Under the pieces are notes generated by a model. It saw only the letters and a list, made by a program, of their open reading frames with translations, was not told the origin of the DNA and did not search any database. A stretch of DNA of 35,722 nt, taken from assembly GCA_023705985.1 (NCBI GenBank), contig BPTO01000010.1, positions 1 through 35,722 on the forward strand, read 5' to 3'. Made by a program: the position numbers and the translations under genes. This DNA is from Candidatus Heimdallarchaeota archaeon (GTDB taxonomy: Archaea > Asgardarchaeota > Heimdallarchaeia > Heimdallarchaeales > Heimdallarchaeaceae). Position 1 is the first letter of the stretch. Every line of letters begins with the position of its first letter. Positions 32,534-35,722 of the stretch are shown here, in pieces.

Positions 32534-32571
32534 TTTTCTTTTTCTTCTCTTTCTTTTTTTTACCACAACTT
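32534..32571 (+). terminator. T-rich tract after the EEP-domain gene
   Basis: The sequence after the stop is almost all T and C and ends in eight T residues. It is typical of archaeal termination and separates this gene from the TldD promoter. Confidence 0.4.
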
Positions 32572-32577
32572 GTGCAC

Positions 32578-32590
32578 TAAATATATAAAT
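32578..32590 (+). promoter_or_regulatory. TATA box of the tldD-tldE operon
   Basis: AAATATATAAAT lies 35-44 bp before the candidate starts at 32619 and 32628, so a short leader is expected. Confidence 0.45.
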
Positions 32591-32627
32591 CCCTCAAACT
32601 TCATCTGTTTGCATAGATGTGTTACTT

Positions 32628-34046
32628 ATGGAGAACGAATATATTTACGACCTTCTGCATAAAGCTGTAAAAGAAGGGGAAAATAAAGGTGCAGATTTTA
32701 TTGAAGCAAGATTTGACGATTTACAATTAACAACTATTAACATGACGAATGATATTCTCAAACAGTCTTCTTCAATGCACAGAAAGGGTATCGGGGTGAT
32801 GGCTTACTATCAAGGAACGCCTGGATACTCCTTTACTCCCGAATTGAATACTAAAGCAGTGAAAGAAGCTACTTATAATGCTGTAGGATTGGCAAAATCT
32901 ACTGATTCAAGAAATAAAATGAAATTAAGTTTTGAGAGAACTAAAGGAATTAAAGATAAAGTCAAACCTCTGATTAAAAAACATCCTAAAGATTTTGAAT
33001 TTAATGATAAATTAGAATTGATAAAAAGAGGAATTGCAGCAATAAAGGAAAATGCTAATGTAACTAGTACTACAGGTGTATATGGTGAATTATACGGAGA
33101 AAAGTTCTTTGTTAACTCTGATGACACAGAAATTTATTGGGTTCCAGTACTTGTTGATATGAGAATGATGGCTGTGATTATGAGGGAAGGACAACAAGCC
33201 ATGTCCGTTGAGGGATTTGGAGCATCAAAAGGTTTAGAATTCTTCGAAGAGAAAGAAACAACCCCTGAAAAAGTTGGTGGTAACTCAGGAAAGTACTGTA
33301 AAGAGCAACTAGATGCAGTAGCATCTCCGACAGGAAAAACCAAAACACTAGTGTCTCCACAAATGGGTGGTGTAGTTGTTCATGAATCATTCGGTCACTT
33401 AAGTGAAGCAGACTTTGTGATAACAGGACAATCACCCATAGCTGATAGATTAGGAGGAGAACTTGGAAGTGAACATGTAACAATTATTGATGAAGGAATC
33501 TCCCCTTATGGAGGATTATACTTCCCCTATGACGACCAAGGTGTGAAAACTGGAAGGTCTGTTTTAGTTGAAAAGGGTATATTGAGAGGTTATCTTCATA
33601 ATAGAGGAACAGCTCATAAAATGAATGCTGAAACAACAGGTAATGCTAGAGCTATCAACTTCATGTTTAATCCTATATGCAGAATGAAAAATACCTACTT
33701 TGAGAAAGGAGACTTAACTCATGAAGAGGCTGTTGAAAAAGTAAAGAACGGTGTTTATGCTATTGATATGTCTGGAGGACAAGTGCAAATGGATGGAAAT
33801 TTCATGTTCAACTGTAATAGAGGATATCTTATAGAAAATGGAGAAATAACAAAACCAATTAAAAATACTGCACTTTCAGGAAATATTCTAGATTTGCTGA
33901 AACATGTCCAAGGAGCAACAAAAAAAGTTACACTGAAAACAGGTTATTTCGGCGGTTGCGGCAAGGGAGACCAATTTCCCTTACCTGTTGGATTTGGTGG
34001 TCCGGAAGTTATAATGGATCAAGTTCTAATTGGAGGTGCCAAATAA
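32628..34046 (+). CDS. tldD: TldD-type metalloprotease subunit
   Basis: The protein is 472 residues from this ATG. GADFIEARFDD near the start and HRKGIGVMAYYQG belong to the N-terminal PmbA/TldD domain. GVVVHESFGHLSEADFV, about residue 250, contains the zinc motif HExxxH that marks TldD as the catalytic partner. YGGLYFPYDDQGV and GYLHNRGTAHKM follow, and FGGCGKGDQFPLPVGFGG near the end is typical of TldD. With TldE it forms a heterodimeric peptidase that cleaves unfolded or modified peptides. GTG at 32619 (three codons upstream) is an alternative start. The stop overlaps the tldE start by one base. Confidence 0.93.
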   Translation: MENEYIYDLLHKAVKEGENKGADFIEARFDDLQLTTINMTNDILKQSSSMHRKGIGVMAYYQGTPGYSFTPELNTKAVKEATYNAVGLAKSTDSRNKMKLSFERTKGIKDKVKPLIKKHPKDFEFNDKLELIKRGIAAIKENANVTSTTGVYGELYGEKFFVNSDDTEIYWVPVLVDMRMMAVIMREGQQAMSVEGFGASKGLEFFEEKETTPEKVGGNSGKYCKEQLDAVASPTGKTKTLVSPQMGGVVVHESFGHLSEADFVITGQSPIADRLGGELGSEHVTIIDEGISPYGGLYFPYDDQGVKTGRSVLVEKGILRGYLHNRGTAHKMNAETTGNARAINFMFNPICRMKNTYFEKGDLTHEEAVEKVKNGVYAIDMSGGQVQMDGNFMFNCNRGYLIENGEITKPIKNTALSGNILDLLKHVQGATKKVTLKTGYFGGCGKGDQFPLPVGFGGPEVIMDQVLIGGAK

Positions 34047-35416
34047 TGGAATTTGAAGATTTAAGGGCTAAAGTTCTTGAAGTAGCTGATTCAGCCATTA
34101 AATATGCAAAAGACTCGGGTGTTCCAAGTGCTGAAGCGTTCGTTTTTAATCAAAAAATTAATAATGTTTCAGACAATAATGGTAAAATTGATAGCAGACT
34201 TGGCATGGTTCAAGGCTTAGGTATTCGTGTTGCGGTTGGTAAACAAGTAGGTTTTGCAAGTTGTACGGGTTTTGAATTAGAGTCAATTAAACAAGCAATC
34301 AATCAAGCTCATAGTGTTGCAAAAGTAAGCCTTGCAAATCCCATGTTTAATGGTTTTGTTGCAGATACAAAAACTGCTAAAGAAGGATTTTTAGATCCTG
34401 AAATATTGAATCTTAATCCTGAAGAGCTAACAAACTACCTAGATAAGATTAATCAAGAAATCAATAGAGATGATAAAAGAATCATTTCAACTTCCATAGG
34501 TGTAAGAATCAGATGGGGAGGTTACGCAGTTGGAACAACAGAAGGATGCTTATCATCTTCGCTTACAACAGCATTCACTGCTTTCTGCAGTAGTGTAGTT
34601 GCTGAAACAGGAGAGCGAAAAACAGGTGACGATTTTGTCGTTGGAAGAAAAATTATAGATTTAGATGGAATTGGGAGAAATGCTGTCAAAAAAGCAATGG
34701 ACGGATTAGGAGCAAAGAAATTTGAAGGAACAGAAATTCTTTCTTCTGTCTGGGAAACTCGTCCTGTATCAAGCTTCCTAGGTGTAGCTTTAGGTTTTCT
34801 ATTTTCTGGTTCAAGTTATGTTGAGAAAAGCAATCCTTGGGGAGAAAAATTAAACCAACAAGTTGCTGTTGAGGATTTTAATGCTATTGATGATGGTCAG
34901 AATCCAGAATATATTCGAACAGCATCAATCGATACAGAAGGAACTCCTAGAGGAAAAACTGTAACAATTGAGAAAGGTATTCTAAAATCATTTCTATTCG
35001 ACAGAATGTATGGTAAAGCTGCAGACAAAGCTACTACAGGAAATGCTAACAGAGGATTTGGCGGACCAGCTTTTGAGAGTACCCCTGTTATTATGCCCAA
35101 TACTATTATTATCAAGAATATTGGTAAAAACATAGATGAGCAAATAGCTGAAATAGATAAAGGGATTTTAATAAGAAGTGAACCTATAGGTCTATTTACA
35201 GCAAATCAAGCAACAGGTGATTTTAGCGTAACTTGTAACCACGGTTTTCTAATCGAAAGAGGTGAAATAGTCTATCCCTTGAAATCATTTGGTTTAGCAG
35301 GAAACTATTTCAAAACATTTAATGATATTCAACAGATAGGTTCTGACAGAGAAATAACAGGTGATATGTTGCAATCACCGTCTATAACTTTCAAGAACCA
35401 TACAATTTCAGGATGA
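34046..35416 (+). CDS. tldE: TldE/PmbA-type partner subunit
   Basis: The protein is 456 residues from the ATG at 34046. The N-terminal part has AKDSGVPSAEAFVFNQK and GLGIRVAVGKQVGFAS, the PmbA/TldE pattern. The C-terminal domain includes TASIDTEGTPRGKTVTIEKG, LKSFLFDRMYGKAADKATTG and TGDFSVTCNHGFLIERGEIV. There is no HExxxH motif, as expected for the non-catalytic subunit. The frame is open 30 codons further upstream, but that part overlaps tldD. GGAGGTG at 34032-34038 and the TAATG stop/start overlap fix the start, and show translational coupling that would give equal amounts of both subunits. Confidence 0.93.
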   Translation: MEFEDLRAKVLEVADSAIKYAKDSGVPSAEAFVFNQKINNVSDNNGKIDSRLGMVQGLGIRVAVGKQVGFASCTGFELESIKQAINQAHSVAKVSLANPMFNGFVADTKTAKEGFLDPEILNLNPEELTNYLDKINQEINRDDKRIISTSIGVRIRWGGYAVGTTEGCLSSSLTTAFTAFCSSVVAETGERKTGDDFVVGRKIIDLDGIGRNAVKKAMDGLGAKKFEGTEILSSVWETRPVSSFLGVALGFLFSGSSYVEKSNPWGEKLNQQVAVEDFNAIDDGQNPEYIRTASIDTEGTPRGKTVTIEKGILKSFLFDRMYGKAADKATTGNANRGFGGPAFESTPVIMPNTIIIKNIGKNIDEQIAEIDKGILIRSEPIGLFTANQATGDFSVTCNHGFLIERGEIVYPLKSFGLAGNYFKTFNDIQQIGSDREITGDMLQSPSITFKNHTISG

Positions 35417-35420
35417 AACT

Positions 35421-35440
35421 CTTTTCTTCCTTTTTTTTTC
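35421..35440 (+). terminator. T-rich tract after tldE
   Basis: CTTTTCTTCC followed by nine T residues begins 4 bp after the tldE stop, a likely U-rich termination signal. Confidence 0.4.
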
Positions 35441-35556
35441 TCCTCTTGAACTAGCACCACCTTGAAGATATTATGGGAATAAAAGCAACTATATTACGAA
35501 TTTTAAATGAACTACTCCTACCTAAAGGAAGGGGACTTCTGCCATTAACCGTTAAA

Positions 35557-35722
35557 TCAATATTCGCTGAACCACTCTTTCAGATTTTCTGGAATTGGGA
35601 CAATTTGGTCTTCCGACTCTGTTCTTTCCTTAAATTCAGGAATAAATTCTTTCAACTCTGGTATATATCTTTCAGGTGTTGTTTCATCATTGAATGTTTC
35701 AACTAATGTTATATAGATAATG
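35557..35722 (-). CDS. C-terminal end of an unidentified minus-strand gene (5' partial)
   Basis: On the minus strand an open frame enters from the window edge and stops at TGA (35557-35559). The roughly 55 residues read as ordinary acidic protein: LVETFNDETTPERYIPEL, then PEFKERTESEDQ and PENLKEWFSEY at the end. Pro/Glu-rich spacing with regular hydrophobic residues favours real coding over the plus-strand frame at the same place, which is rich in Phe, Leu and Cys and looks like a shadow. The family is not recognised because the body lies outside the window. It is convergent with tldE. Confidence 0.6.
   Translation of the reverse strand, partial: IIYITLVETFNDETTPERYIPELKEFIPEFKERTESEDQIVPIPENLKEWFSEY

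Noticed and set aside
33956-34045. 30-codon upstream extension of tldE
   Set aside because: It lies inside tldD in another frame, has unnatural composition (CWIWWSGS) and is ruled out by GGAGGTG placed correctly for the ATG at 34046.
35473-35706. Plus-strand 77-codon frame at the window end
   Set aside because: It is rich in Phe, Leu, Cys and Trp and overlaps a more natural minus-strand coding frame (35557-35722) that runs off the window.
1-35722. tRNA and rRNA genes
   Set aside because: I looked for the T-loop consensus and conserved rRNA stretches in the intergenic gaps and saw none; a covariance-model scan was not possible.

Overview
The window looks like a low-GC archaeal chromosome segment, most likely from an Asgard archaeon. 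Three things support this. There is a protein with an actin fold whose C-terminal motifs are close to eukaryotic actin. Many genes have a TATA box 24-28 bp upstream of an ATG or GTG start, as in leaderless archaeal transcripts. Internal operon genes use GGTG or GGAGG ribosome binding sites. The class within Asgard cannot be fixed from this sequence. No rRNA, tRNA, CRISPR array or intact insertion sequence was seen.

Layout. 1-7.8 kb is mostly single-gene units: the end of a Lys/Glu-rich protein, an ArsB/NhaD-type ion transporter, an AAC(3)-fold acetyltransferase, a diacylglycerol-kinase-type lipid kinase, an orphan DNA methyltransferase, a small membrane-anchored protein and two tandem DegV genes. 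7.8-13.3 kb, mainly on the minus strand, holds a ParB-like protein with a small upstream partner, a secreted protein, a glutaredoxin-thioredoxin reductase fusion, a possible decayed gene, a Cys-rich protein and a coiled-coil protein.

13.5-22.1 kb is the most unusual part. A plus-strand operon encodes a MoxR-type AAA+ ATPase, a 967-residue DUF5682/TraB-EreA-like protein, a short SWIM-like zinc protein, an unrecognised 447-residue protein and a VWA protein with an intact MIDAS motif. It is followed, after about 140 bp, by a 12-bp hairpin with a T-tract. Divergent from it is a cluster of four tandem, related microproteins of 38-40 residues, each with its own ribosome binding site. The ATPase and the VWA protein probably form a chaperone or remodelling machine, with the DUF5682 and SWIM proteins as partners. 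The microproteins are a natural candidate for an associated component, but that link is inference.

22.2-35.7 kb holds a double-GNAT acetyltransferase, a beta-lactamase-fold serine hydrolase, and an oligopeptide-binding-type protein whose domain order is circularly permuted. It continues with phosphoglycerate kinase and a divergent actin-like protein with an N-terminal zinc-ribbon-like segment and altered catalytic residues, transcribed from a promoter region carrying five copies of a GGTATATCA element. Then come a multi-pass membrane protein ending in an endonuclease/exonuclease/phosphatase domain (Cwh43-like architecture), the coupled TldD-TldE pair, and the 3' end of a minus-strand gene that runs off the window.
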